Source: Microglena sp. YARC (lineage: Eukaryota > Chlorophyta > Chlorophyceae > Chlamydomonadales > Chlamydomonadaceae). From it: a DNA stretch of 64,000 nt. The stretch spans positions 25,365,110 through 25,429,109 of the forward strand of contig CM039464.1 in assembly GCA_022414725.1 (NCBI GenBank), written 5' to 3'. Under the pieces are notes generated by a model. That model was not told the origin of the DNA. It saw only the letters and a program-made list of their open reading frames with translations, and made no database searches. Positions 9,228 through 24,200 of this stretch are shown piece by piece. The translations under genes and the position numbers were made by a program. The first letter of the stretch is position 1; each line of letters opens with the position of its first letter.

Positions 9228-12200
9228 TGTGGTGTTGTGTCTGAACGGAGTGGGTAGGGTGGAGGGAGTGGGCTGAGGTGGAGGGTGTGGGTAGGGTAGA
9301 GTGAGTGGGGTGGGGTGAGTGGGTAGGGTAAAGTGAGTGGGGTGGAGTGAGTGGGTATGTAGGATGGTGTGAGTGAGTGGGAGTGAGTGGGGTGGAGTGA
9401 GTGGGTATGGTGGATGGAGTGAGTGAGTGGGTAGGGTAGAGTGAGTGGGGTGGATGGAGTGTGTGGGGTGGATGGAGTGAGTGGGAGTGAGTGGGTATGG
9501 TGGATGGAGTGAGTGGGAGTGAGTGTGTAGGGTGGAGTGAGTGGGGTGGAGTGAGTGGGGTGGAGTGAGTGGGTAGGGTGGATAAAGTGAGTGGGAGTGA
9601 GATTAAGTGGATGGAGTGGGATGAGGTGGAGGGTGTGGGTAGGGAGGATGGAGTGTATAGGGTGGAGTGAGTGTGTAGAGTGGAGTGAGTGGGGTGGATG
9701 GAGTGGGTAGGGTGGATGGAGTGAGTGGGAGTGAGATGAGGTGGATGGAGTGGGATGAGGTGGAGGGTGTGTGTAGGAAGGATGGAGTGTGTAGGGTGGA
9801 GGGAGTGTGTAGGGTGGAGGGAGTGGGATGAGGTGGAAGGGGTGGGAGTGAGATGAGGGTGTAGAGTGTAGGGTGTAGGGAGTGGGTAGGGTGGAGGGTG
9901 TGGGTAGGGTGGAGAGAGTGGTTTGGGTGGATCGAGTGTGTAGGGTGGAGGGAGTGTGTAGGGTGGAGGGAGTGGGATGAGGTGGAAGGGGTGGGAGTGA
10001 GATGAGGGTGTAGAGTGTAGAGTGTAGGGTGTAGGGAGTGGGTAGGGTGGAGGGTGTGGGTAGGGTGGAGAGAGTGGTTTGGGTGGATCGAGTGTGTAGG
10101 GTGGAGGGAGTGGGAGTGAGATGAAGGGAGTGGGTGTGTAGGGTGGAGGGTTTGGTCTGAGGTGGAGGGTGTGGGTAGGGTGGAGGGAGTGGGAGTGAGT
10201 TGGAGGGAATGGGTAGGGTGGAGGGAGTGGGTAGGGTGGAGGGAGTGAGAGTAAGATGGAGGGATTGAGAGTGAGATGGAGGGAGCGGGTAGGGTGGAGG
10301 GAGTGGGCTCAACCAAATCAAGTTGTAGTTTGTAAGAACACCGTCACCACAATCATAACAAGAGAGCATTGGGTCGCACCAAATCAAGTTGTGGTTTGTA
10401 AGAAGCAACACGGCCACCACAATCATAACAAGAGAGCATTGGGTCGCACCAAATGAAGTTGTCACAAGGGTTGTAGTTAGTAGCAACACATTCACGTCAT
10501 TCACAACTAGAAGATCATTACAAGTGTGCATTGGGTCGCGCCAAATGAAGTTTTCATGGGGGTTGCAGTTAATAGAAACACATTCACGTCATTCATAATT
10601 AGAAGATCACTACAAGTGTGCATTGGGTCTAACCAAATCAAGTTGTCATGGGGGGTGCAGTTTGTAAGAATACCATTACGACATTCACAACAAGTTTTTT
10701 TTAAAGTTGTGAAAGGACTTTCACCCAAGGAGGTGGGTCTCCGAACACAAACCAGCGACACAGAGGATTCAGTTCAAATGGTGGTGCCACTCCTACAATA
10801 TGCAAGTAGGGCATCAGGTCTTACCAAATCAAGTTTTTCATGGGGGTTGTAATTTAGTACACACACATTCACAACATTCATCATTAGATGATCAGTACAA
10901 GTGTGCATTGGGACTCACCAAATCAATTTTCATGGGGGTTGTGATTAGTAACAACTCCCTCTTTTCAAGTGTTGGTATCAAACTAATAGCAGTCATGATA
11001 CTCATATTGACGCTCATCGTAGAGAGTGTGCATTGGGACTCACCAAATCAAGTTGTCATGGAGGTTGTGGTTAGCAATTACGCATTCACGACATTCAGAA
11101 TCAGATGATCATTTCAAGTGTGCATTAAGACTCACCAAATCAAGTTGTCATGGAGGTTGTGGTTAGTAATAACACATTCACGACATTCAGAATCAGATGA
11201 TCATTTCAAGTGTGCATTAAGACTCACCAAATCAAGTTGTCATGGAGGTTGTGGTTAGTAATAACACATTCACGACATTCAGAGTCAGATGATCATTCAA
11301 TTGTGCATTAAGACTCACCAAATCAAGTTTGTCATGGAGGTTGTGGTTAGTAATAACACATTCACGACATTCAGAATCAGATGATCATTTCAAGTGTGCA
11401 TTAAGACTCACCACGCCATGGAGGTTGTGGTTAGTAATAACACATTCGGACATTCAGAATCAATTTTCCAGTGTGGGTTGTCAAGTTGTATGGAGGTTGT
11501 GTGTTAGTATAACACATTCACGACATTCAGAATCAGATGATCATTTCAAGTGTGCATTAAGACTCACCAAATCAAGTTGTCATGGAGGTTGGGTTAGTAT
11601 ACACAATCACGACAGTAACAAATTCACGACATCAGTGCGAGCAGAAGAGGAATCAGATGACATTTCTTCATTAGCAATGACGATCAGTGTGTTGCATTTG
11701 GGACTCACCCAATTTTCATGGGGGTGGGGGTTGTAATTAGTCACACATTGCATCATTAAGATGATCAGTACAAGTGTTGCATTGGGACTCACCAAATCTT
11801 TTTTCAGGTGGGTTGTAATTAGTAAACACACAAACATTCATCATTAGATGAGCAGTAACAAGTGTGATTGGGACTCACGCAATTCATTTTCATGGGGGTT
11901 TTGTGATGGGGGTTGTGTTAGTAACAATTTTCATGTTGGGTATCAAAACTAATAACAGTCATGTAATACTCATATTGACGCTCATCGTAGAGAGGTGTGC
12001 ATTGGGGAACTCACCAAATCAAGTTTGTCATGGAGGTTGTGGTTAGTTAATTACACTTCACGACATTCAGAATCAGATGTGTGGGTTTTCATTTCACCAA
12101 AATCTTGTAATAACACATTCGCACGACAGTATTGATCATATAGTTCAAGTGTGTCATTAAGACCTCACCAATCGGAGTTTGTGGTTATAATAACGACATC

Positions 12201-15200
12201 ACCAAGTTGGTCATGGAGTTGTGGTTTAGTAATAACACATCACGACATTTCAGAACCAGATCATCCATGGACTCACCATAATCAAGTTTTTCAGGTAGGT
12301 TGTAATTAGCATAGAATGGTACAAGTGTGGCATATGGACTCACCAATCAATTTTCATTAGTCATTCACAACATTCATCATTAGATGATCAGTACAAGTGT
12401 GCATTGGGACTCACCAAATCAAGTTTTCAGGTGGGTTGTAATTAGTAACAACACATTCACAACATTCATCATTAGATGAGCAGTACAAGTGTGCATATGG
12501 GACTCACCAAATCAATTTCATGGGGTTGTGATTAGTAACAACTCCTCTTTTCAATGTGTTGGAATCAAAACTAATAACAGTCATGATACTCATATTGGGA
12601 GAGAGTGTGCTTGGGACTCACCAAATCAAGTTGTCATGGAGGTTGTGGTTAGTAATTACACATTCACGACATTCAGAATCAGATGTTCATTTCAAGTGTG
12701 CATTAAGACTCACCAAATCAATTTGTCATGGAGGTTGGGTTAGTAATCAACACATTCACGACATTCAGAATCAGATGATCATTTCAAGTGTGCATTAAAG
12801 GTTGTCATGGGTTGTGGTTAGTAATCATTCACGACATTCAGATTGAATGGAGTTTCAAGTGTGCATTTAAGACTCACCAAATCAAGTTGTCTAGTATACA
12901 CACATTCACGACATTCAGAATATGATCATTTAACCGCAGTGATCGGTCAGTGTGTAACTAACACACTCACCCAAATAAGTTTTCACCAAGATCAGAGTAG
13001 TACATTATAACAACACATAAAAACAGAGAGTCACGACATTCATAAGAATCAGGATGATCCATCATTTTACAAGTTGTGCATGAGGACTCACAATCCATGG
13101 AGGTTGTTGGTTAGTAATAACACATTCACATCAGAAATGTTATGGGACTCAACAATAATCAAGTTTTCAGGGGGGTTAGTAAGATAAGTACAGTGTGCAT
13201 GGGACATCACCAAATCAAGTTTTCAGGTGGGTTGTAATTAGTAACAAACACATTCACAACATTCATCACTTTAGTATGTATGAGCAGACAAGTGATTGCA
13301 TTGGGACTCACCAAATCAATTTTCATGGGGTATGTGATTAGTAACAACTCACTTTTTCATGTGTTGGTATCAAACTAATAAACAGTCATGATACTCATAT
13401 ACTCATCATTGAGAGAGTGTGCATGGGTATACATTAGGTTTGGTTAGTGGGGGGGGGGTCACGGTTATTGAATCAGAACAAGTGTCCATTTAAGACTCAC
13501 CAAATCAAGTTTGTCATGGAGGTTTGTGTTTTAGTTAAGTTAATCACACGACATTCAGAATCAGATGTTTCATTTCAAAGTGTGCATTAAGACTCACCAA
13601 ATCAAGTTGTCATTGGAGGTTGTGGTTAGTAATAACACATTCACGGGAATTCCCCAGAATCAGATGATCATTTCCAAGTGTGCCATTAAGACTCACCAGA
13701 TACAAGTTGTCATGGAGGTGGGTTAGTTAATAAACATTCACTGACATCAGAATCAGATGAATTCATATCAAAGGTTGCATTAAGACTCACCAAATCAAGT
13801 TTGTCATCATGAGGTTGTGTAGTAATAACACATTCACGACATTCAGTAATCAGATGATCATTTCAAGTGTGCATTGACTCACCAAATCAATGATTTCAGG
13901 TGGGTAGTATTAGTAACAACACATTCACGACATTCATCATTAGATGATCAGTACAAGTGTGCATTTGGGACTCACAATCAATTTTCATGGGGGTTTGTAA
14001 TTAGTAACAACACATTCACAACATTCATCATTAGATGATCAGTACAAGTGGTGCATTGGGACTACCAAAATCAAAGTTTTCAGGTGGGTTGTAATTAGTA
14101 ACAACCACATTCACAACATTCATCATTAGATGAGCAGTTTTACAAGTGTGCATTGGGACTCTACCAAATCAATTTTCATGGGGATTGTTGATTAGTAACA
14201 ACTTCCATCCCTCTTTTCATGTGTTGGTATCAAACTAATCACCAGTCAATATACTCATAATTGCGCTCATCGTAGAGAGTGTGCATTGGGACCCACAAAA
14301 TAAGTTGTCATGGAGGTTGTGGTTTAGTAATAACGATGTCAGCGATGAATCAGATGTTCATTTTCAAGTGTGCTTAAGACTCACCAAATCAAAGCAATTG
14401 TCATGGAGGTTGTGGTTAGTAAGTAACACATTCACGACATTCAGAATCAGATGATCATTTCAAGTGTGCATTTAAGGACTCACGCAAATCAGTTGTCATC
14501 GCGAGGTATGTGGTTAGTAATAAACACATTCAGACATTCAGCATAATCAGATGATCATTTCAAGTGTGCATTAAGACTCACCAGAATCAAGTTGTCATGG
14601 AGGTTGTGTTAGTAATAACACATTCACGACATTCAGAATCAGCATGATCATTTCAAGTGTTGCATGGGGGACTCACAAATCTGTTTTCAGGTGGGTAGTA
14701 ATTCAGTAACAAACACATTCACGAGGACATTCATCATTTAGATGATCAGTACAAAGTGTGGCATTGGGACTCACCAAATCAATTTTCATGGGGGTTGTAA
14801 TTTTAGTAACAACACATTCACAACATTCATCATTAGATGATCAGTACAAGTGTGCATTGGGGACTCACCAAATCAAGTTTTCAGGTGGGTTGTAATTAGT
14901 AACAACACATTTCACAACATTCATCATTAGATTGAGCAGTACAAGTGTGCATTGGGACTCACCAAATCAATTTTCATGGGGGTTGTATTAGTAACACTCG
15001 TTTCTTTTATGTGTTGGTACAACTAATAAAAGTCATGATACTCATATTGACGGCTTCGTAGAGAGGTGTGCATTGACTCACCAAATCAGTTGCAATGGAG
15101 GTGGTTAGTAATTACAACATTCCGATTATTTTCAGAATAATGTTAATTTCAGTCATAAGATACAATAAGTTGTCATGGAGGTTGTGGTTAGAATAACACA

Positions 15201-18200
15201 TTGTCACGCTCAGAATCAGAATGTACGGTCAAGTGTGCATTAAGACTCCCAAATCAAGTGCATGGAGGTTTGGTTAGTAATACACATTTCACGAACACAG
15301 ATCAGATGAACATTTCAAGTGTCATTAAGACTCACCAAATCAAGTTGTCATGGAGGTTGTGGTTGTAATGGAACACATTCACGACATTCAGAATAATTAT
15401 TTCAGTGTTGCATTGGACTCACCGAAATCATGTTTTTCAGGTGGGTATAATTAGTAACAACACATTCAGACATCAATCATTAGAGATCATACAAGTTCAT
15501 GGGACTCACCAAAATCATTTTCATGGGGGTTTGTAATTTGTACAACACATTCACAACATTCATCATTAAGATGATCAGTAAGTGTGGCATTGGGACTCAC
15601 AAATCAAGTTTTTAGGTGGGTTGTAATTAGAACACCATTGCACAACATTCATCATTGATGAAGTACACAGTGTCATGGACTTCACCACAAATCCATTTTC
15701 ATGGGGGTTGTGGATTAGTAACAACTCCTCTTTCATCGTGTTTTTGGTTATCAAACTAATAACAGTAATGATACATAATTGACGTCATGTAGAGAGTGTG
15801 CATGGGACTCAAAAACCCAAAAAAAAAATTCCCCAGTTTGGTTCCCCAAAAAATGGAGGGTTGTGGTTAGTTAATTACAATTCTCAGACATTCAGAATGA
15901 TGTTCATTTCAAGTGTGCATTAAGACTCACCAAATCAAGTTGGTCATGGAGGTTGTGTGGTTAGTAATAACACATTCCTAATGCAGCAACAGATGACATT
16001 TCAAGTGTGCATTAAGACTCACAAATCAGTTTGTCAATGGAGGTTGTGGCTAGTAATAACACATTCACGACATTCAGAATCAGATGATCATTTCAAGGTG
16101 CATTGGAGCTCACCAAATCATGTTTTCAGGTAGGTTGTAATTAGTAACAACACATTCACAACATTCAATCATAAGATGATCAGTACAAGTTGTGGCATTG
16201 GGACTCACCAAATCAATTTTCACGGGGGTTGTAATAGTAACAAACATTCACAACATTCATCATTAGATGATTCAGTACAAGTGTGCATTGTGGAACTCAC
16301 CAAATCAAGTTTTTCAGGTGGGTTGTAAATAGTAACAACACATTCACACATTCATCATTAGATGAGCAGTACAAGTGTGCATTGGGACTCACCAAATCAA
16401 TTTTCATGGGGGTTGTGATTCAGTAACAACTCCCTCTTTTCATGTGTTGGTATCAAACTAATAACAGTCATGATACTCATATTGACGCTCATCGTAGAGA
16501 GTGTGCATTGGGACTCACCAATCAAGTTTTCATGGAGGGTTGTGGTTAGTAATTACACATTCACGACATTCAGAATCAGATGATCATTTCAAGTGTGCAT
16601 TAGAGCACTCACCAAAAATCAAGTTTGTCATGGAGGTGTGGTTAGTAATTACACATTCACGACATTCAGATCCTTAATGCAGCATGATCATTTCAAGTGT
16701 GCATTAAGTTTACTTCACCGAAAATTCAAGTTGTCATGGAGGTTGTTGGGTTAGTAATAAACACATTTCACGACATTCAGAATCAGATGATCATTCAAGT
16801 GGTGCTTAAGACTCACCCCACCAAATCAAGTTCTTCGTCATGGAGGTTGTGGTTAGTAATAACACATTCACGACATTATCAGCAATCAGCATGATCATTT
16901 CAAGGATGCATATAGGACCTCACCAAATTTCAGTTTCATGCGTAGTTGTTGGCGTTAGTATACACAATTCACGACATTCAGATTCAAGGATGATCATTTC
17001 AATGTAGCGTATAAGACTCACCAAACTAGCCGTCTGTCATGGAGGTTGTTGAGTTTTCAGTAATAAATCACATATTCACGCATTCAGAAATCAGATGATC
17101 ATTTCAAGTGTGCATTTAAGAACTCACAAATCAAGTTTCATGGAGTGCTTGTGGGTTAGTAATAACATCAGTGTCACGACATTCAGAATCAGTATGATCA
17201 TTTCATGTGTGCATCTGGGACTCACCAAATCATCTTTCATGTGGTGGTATGTAATTGTAACAACATTTCACAACAATTTCGGATCATTAGACTGAGCAGT
17301 ACAAGTGTTGCATTGGGACTCACCCAAACAATTTTCATGGGTTGTAATTCAGTAACAACGACATTCAACATTCATCTTAGATGATCTAGTAAAGTGTGCA
17401 TTGGACTCACCAAATTCAATTTTCATGGGGGTTTGTATGATAGTAAACAAACAACATTCCAACATTCATCATTAGATGATCAGTTTACAATTTGCATGGG
17501 ACTCACCAAACTCAAGTGTCAGGTGGCGTTGTAATTTAGTAACAACACATTCACAACATTCATCAATTATATGAGCAGTTACAAGTGATGCATTGGGACT
17601 CACCAACATCAATTTTCATAATGCGGGGTCTGTGGATTAGTAACAACTCCTCTTTTAGTTGTTAGGTTATCAAACAATAATCAGATAAATGATACTCCAT
17701 ATTGACGCTTCATCGTACGAGGGTGTGATACAGATCACCAATCAAGTGTCATGGAGGTTGTGGTTTAGTAATTAACAATTCGACTTGACATAATTCTCAA
17801 GAATCAGATTGATCTATTTCTACTGTGTGCTTAAGACTCACCAAATCAAGGTGTTCATGGAGGTTGTGGTTATATAGAACACATTGTCAGCGACATACAG
17901 AATCAGATGATCATTTCTAGAAGTGTTGCATTAAAGCTCACCAGAATCAAGGGTTGTCATTGGCGGTTGTGAGTTGTTAGTAATAACCCTATGTGTCACG
18001 ACATTCAGATCAGATGATCATTTCAAGTGTGCATTAAGGACTCACCAAATCAAAGTTTGTCATGGAGGTTATGGTTGTAATAACACATTCACGACATTTC
18101 AGAATCAGAATGATCATTTCAGTGCTTCATTGGGACTCACCAATGACAATTGTCAATGGAGGTTGTGTTGGTTTCAAGTAATCAACACATTCACGCGTTT

Positions 18201-21200
18201 CAGGAACTCAAGGCCTTAAGGCATTGGTGCATTTCAAGTGTGCAATTAAAACTCACCAATCAAGTTGTCATGGAGGTGATGCGTTATAATACACATTACA
18301 TCGACATTCAGATCAGCATTACATAGAATCGTATTTCTCTCTGTAGCATTGGGTACCACCACGAATCAATTTTCTATGGCCGCGGTTTAATTAGAACAAC
18401 CACTTTCACAACATTCATCATTTAGTGATCAGTACAAGTCGTTGCATGGACTCACCAACATCAATTTTCCATGGGGGTTGTAAATTAAGTAACTAACAAC
18501 CATCACAACGTTCATCATTAGATGTCAGTTACAAATAAGTGATGCATTGGGACTCCACCAAATCAATTTTCTGGGGTTGTAATTAGTAACCAACACATTC
18601 AAACATTAGTCATATATACAGTTGTATGTATGAGTCTAGCATTCAAGTGTTAGACATTGGAACTTCACAACACAATACATCATGATCTTTCCACAAGGTT
18701 TCAGGATCTTGCAATTGCTCAGTAACCAACACCATTCACATAGCGCTTCATCATTAAGATGAGCAGTACAATGTGCATTGGACTGCACCAATTTACTCTA
18801 TTTCATGGGGGTTGTTGGATAGTAAAACAACTCCCTCTTTCATTGTTGGTATCAACTAATGGGAACACGTCAGATGATACTATATGAACGCTCATCGTAG
18901 AGAGTTGTCATTTAAGACTCACCAAATTCAAGTTGTCATGGAGGTTGGTGTTAGTTAATTACACATTCACGACATTCAGAATCCAGAGATCATTTCAAAT
19001 GTGCATTAAGACTCACCAAATCAGTTGTCATGGAGGTTGTGGTTAGTAATAACACATTCACGACATTCAGAAATCAGTATGATCCATTTCAAGTGAGTGC
19101 ATAAGACTCACCAAAATCCAAAGTTGTCATGGAGTTGTGGTTAGTAATAACACATTTCGACGGACATTTCAGAATCAGATATCATTTTCAAATCAGTTCG
19201 TGCATGGTTGTCTCACCTAATAATCATTTCAATGGGGGTTGATAATTGTAACAAACACATTGCAAGCAGTCCCAGACATCTCTTTCATTATGTAATGCGT
19301 TGATCTAGTCAGCACTAAGAGTCGCGTCTCTTGGGATGCCATTGGACTCACCAAATCAATTTTCATGGGGTTGTAATTTAGAACAACACATTCAACAACA
19401 TTCATCATTTAATAGATGATCAGTAACAAGTGTGCCATTGGGACTCACAAATCAATTTTTCATGGGAACTGGTTTAGCTATTCAGCTTACAGTACAAGCA
19501 CATTACCACAACATTCATCATTAGATGATCAGTACTCAAGTGAAGCACGTTGGGACTCACCAAATCAAGTTTTTCAGGTGGCGTTGTAATTAGTCAACAC
19601 ACATTCACAAACATTTCTATCATTAGGGATGAGCAGTACAAGTGTGCATTGGGACTCACCAAATCAATTTTCATGGGGGGTGATTAGTAACCAACTCCCT
19701 CTTTTCATGATGTTTGGTATCAAACTAATAACAGTCATCGATACTCATATTGACGGCTCATGTCGTAGGAAGTGTGCATTACAGACTGCACCAAATCAAG
19801 TTGGCATGGAGGTTGTGTTAGTAATTACACATTCCACCACGCACATTCAGAATCAGATGAATCATATCAAGATGTGCATGTAAGACTCCACCAAATCAAG
19901 TGTGTCAGGAGGGTGGTGCAGTTGTTTAGTTATATAACTACATTCACGAACAATGTCAGAATCAGCTTGATCATTATCAAGGTGCATTAAGATCAACCAA
20001 ATCAAGTTGTCATGAGGGTGGTAGTGAATCACACTACTGACATTCAGAATCAGGATGATCAATTTCAAGTGTGCATTAAGACTCACCAAATCAAGTTGTC
20101 ATGTTGAGGTTGTGGTTTAGTAATAATACATTCACGACATTAGAATCAGCATAGCATCATTCAAGTGATTGCATTAAGACTCACCAAATCAAGTTGTCCA
20201 TGGGAGGTTTGGGTTAGTAATAACCACTATATAGACGAGCACTTCAGAATCAGTGGGTAGTGATTGCATATTTCAAGTGCTGCATTAATGATCTCTCGAC
20301 CATCAAATATTGTCATGTGAGGTTGTGGTAGTAATAACAATTCACACATTCAGAATTCAGATGTATCAATTTCATAGTGTTGCATTGGGTTCACAAATCA
20401 AATTTTTCATTGGGGTTTGTAATTAGTAACAACACATTTCAACAACATTCGATCATTGAGGATGATCAGTACAAGTGTGCATTGGACTTCACCAAATCAA
20501 TTTTCATGGGTTGTAATTAAGTAACAACACATCACAACATTTCATATTAATGATTCAGTACAAGTGTGGCATTGGGATCAACCAAATCCAATTTTTCATG
20601 ATGGGGGTTGTAATTAGTAACAACACATTCACAACATTCATGCATAGATGATCAGTACAAGTGCTGCATTGGACCACCAAATCAAGGTTTTCAGGTGGGT
20701 TGTAATTAGACAACACATTCACAACATTCATCATTAGATGAGCAGTACAAGTGAGCATTGGGGACTCACCAACATTCAAATTTTCAGGGTTGTGAATTAA
20801 AACAACTCGCCTCTTCAGGTGTTGGTATCAAACAAATAACAGTCATGATACTCATATTGAACGCTCATCGTAGAGGACGTGTGCATTAAGACTCACCAAA
20901 TTCAAGTTGTCAGGAGTTGTGGTAGTAATTACACATGTCACGACATCAGAATCAGAGATGTATTCATTTTCAAGTGTGCATTTAAGACCCCTCACTCCAA
21001 ATTCAAGTTGTTGTCATGGAGGTTGATGGTGTATAATAACACTTCACGTGAACATTCAGAATCAGTATGATTCATTTCAAGGTGGCTGCATTAATGCGAC
21101 TTCACCAAATCAATGTTGTCATGGGAGGGTTTCGTGCGTATGAGTTAATAACACATTCACGATCATTCAGAATCAAGTATAGTGATCTCATTTCAAAGTG

Positions 21201-24200
21201 GGTGCATTGGACTCACCATAAGACTCAATTTGTCATGGGTGTGGTTATGTAATATGAGTAACACAAACGTAATCTAATCAACATTTCTATCATTAGCATG
21301 ATCAAGTACAGTTGTGCATTGGTACTCACCAAGATCCAATTTTTTCGAATGGTCAGGGTTGTAATTAGATACTATTACAATTCACAACAATTCATCCATT
21401 AGATGGTATCATGTACAAAGTGTGCATTGGGGACTCACCAAATCAATTTCATGGGGTTGAATTAAGACGTAATCAAGAGCACATTCTAAAACATTTCATC
21501 ATTAGATGATTCCTAGTTACAAGGTGTGCAGTTGGTACGCACCGAATCATAGTTTTCAGGTGGGTTGTAATGTAGTAACGAACACATTCACATTTACATT
21601 CGGCGATCCGTGTTAGAATGAGCAGTAACATAGTGTGCAATTGGGACTCACCGAAATCAATTTTCAATGGTGTAGTAGTTATAGAGCGAAAAACGTCCCC
21701 GGGTTTCATGTGTTGTACAAACTAATAAGCAGCTCATAGATGACTGCATATTGGACGGCTCCATCGCGGTAGAGATGTGCTGACAGTTAAGACCACCAAA
21801 TCAAGTTGTCATTGGACGGTTGTGCGGTTGCAGTAATACACGTATCACGACATTCAGATTATCAGTGGAAGGTGTATGATCATTTCAAGCTGTGCACTAA
21901 GGAGCTCACCAAGTCAATTGTCAATAGGTGAGGTTGTGGGTCTAAGTACTGGAGGGAAAGGTAGATTTAAACACGGAAGTTCATTGCGACATGTCAAAGC
22001 AGTCGAGCATGGTATGATCAGTTGTCACAGTTCGCAGAGACATAAGACTGCACGAACAGTCAATGAGTGTGCATTATGGAGCGTTAGGGTGGCGTGTCAA
22101 GCGTGCGATATAAGAGTTAAGAGTATACACGAAAAATTCACAGTAATTCCAAGAATCAGACTGATCGATTTCATAGTTGTTGCGATTGGACCTCACCAAA
22201 AGTCAATTTTGCATGGGGGTCTGTATATTGACCGAGTAACAACAATTCACAACAGTTCATCATTACCATTGGACTAGGTAGGCGAATGGTGCAATGGGAC
22301 TCATCCAACATCAATTTCATGCGGGGTTGTAATGGTAGGTAAAGAGCGCAACACATTTGCTATCAACACAATGTGCATCAGTAGGATGAAGTCCGACGTT
22401 ACAAGCTCCCGTAATGCATGTGGGAGAGCTCACCAAATCAATTTCCACTGAGGGCCTATTTAATGGTGTTAGTATACAACACATTCCCCAACATTTCGAG
22501 ATCATTATGTGAGATCAGTACAAGTGTGCACTTGGGACTCACCAAGTTCAAGTTTCTCAGGTGGACTTTTGTAATTAGCTAACAACCACCATTGTACAAC
22601 ATTCAAGCCATGCATTAGCCGAGCGTATGAGCAAAGTACAAGTGCTGCTAATGGATCACCAATCATATTCTTTCATGGGGGTTTGGAATTGCTACAGTTG
22701 AAGCAAACTCCCTTTTCATCGTGTCTGGCTGTGAGGAATGGCTCGGGTGATCAAACTACATCAACAGTCATAGTACATCTACATAACTTTGAGCGCTACA
22801 TCGTAGACGCGTGTGCTTAATTTGAATGAATCCACCCAAANNNNNNNNNNNNNNNNNNNNNNNNNNNNNNNNNNNNNNNNNNNNNNNNNNNNNNNNNNNN
22901 NNNNNNNNNNNNNNNNNNNNNNNNNNNNNNNNNNNNNNNNNNNNNNNNNNNNNNNNNNNNNNNNNNNNNNNNNNNNNNNNNNNNNNNNNNNNNNNNNNNN
23001 NNNNNNNNNNNNNNNNNNNNNNNNNNNNNNNNNNNNNNNNNNNNNNNNNNNNNNNNNNNNNNNNNNNNNNNNNNNNNNNNNNNNNNNNNNNNNNNNNNNN
23101 NNNNNNNNNNNNNNNNNNNNNNNNNNNNNNNNNNNNNNNNNNNNNNNNNNNNNNNNNNNNNNNNNNNNNNNNNNNNNNNNNNNNNNNNNNNNNNNNNNNN
23201 NNNNNNNNNNNNNNNNNNNNNNNNNNNNNNNNNNNNNNNNNNNNNNNNNNNNNNNNNNNNNNNNNNNNNNNNNNNNNNNNNNNNNNNNNNNNNNNNNNNN
23301 NNNNNNNNNNNNNNNNNNNNNNNNNNNNNNNNNNNNNNNNNNNNNNNNNNNNNNNNNNNNNNNNNNNNNNNNNNNNNNNNNNNNNNNNNNNNNNNNNNNN
23401 NNNNNNNNNNNNNNNNNNNNNNNNNNNNNNNNNNNNNNNNNNNNNNNNNNNNNNNNNNNNNNNNNNNNNNNNNNNNNNNNNNNNNNNNNNNNNNNNNNNN
23501 NNNNNNNNNNNNNNNNNNNNNNNNNNNNNNNNNNNNNNNNNNNNNNNNNNNNNNNNNNNNNNNNNNNNNNNNNNNNNNNNNNNNNNNNNNNNNNNNNNNN
23601 NNNNNNNNNNNNNNNNNNNNNNNNNNNNNNNNNNNNNNNNNNNNNNNNNNNNNNNNNNNNNNNNNNNNNNNNNNNNNNNNNNNNNNNNNNNNNNNNNNNN
23701 NNNNNNNNNNNNNNNNNNNNNNNNNNNNNNNNNNNNNNNNNNNNNNNNNNNNNNNNNNNNNNNNNNNNNNNNNNNNNNNNNNNNNNNNNNNNNNNNNNNN
23801 NNNNNNNNNNNNNNNNNNNNNNNNNNNNNNNNNNNNNNNNGTAGATATAGAAGGTAACGCACTACCATGTGCGGGTGGTTGGCGATGTCAGAATGCGAGA
23901 TGGATATGTTTGCGATGTTTGCATTGGGACCACCAAAGTAAGTGTGTTCGAGGTAGGGTTGTAAATTAGTAACAACCAGTTGCGACAGACATTCATGCGA
24001 TTAATGAGTAAAGTTCGATTGAACTGCGCACCAGCATAATTTTTCATGGGTTGGTAAGAGGATTATAGTAAACACCAATTCGAACATTTGATGTAAAGTG
24101 AATGGCAGTACGAGGTGTGCTTGGGAGACTGCGAACATCATCAATGTCTTTAGTGTTGTAATAGTAACCAATTCACAACAGTCATCATGTTAGATGAGGT

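Noticed and set aside
9110..10531. 473-residue Thr/Leu/Pro-rich open frame
   Set aside because: Translation of the GTAGGGTGGAGGGAGTG minisatellite and (GT)n, with no start context and periodic codons.
22768..23868. Long frames across the gap
   Set aside because: They consist of N and have no sequence content.
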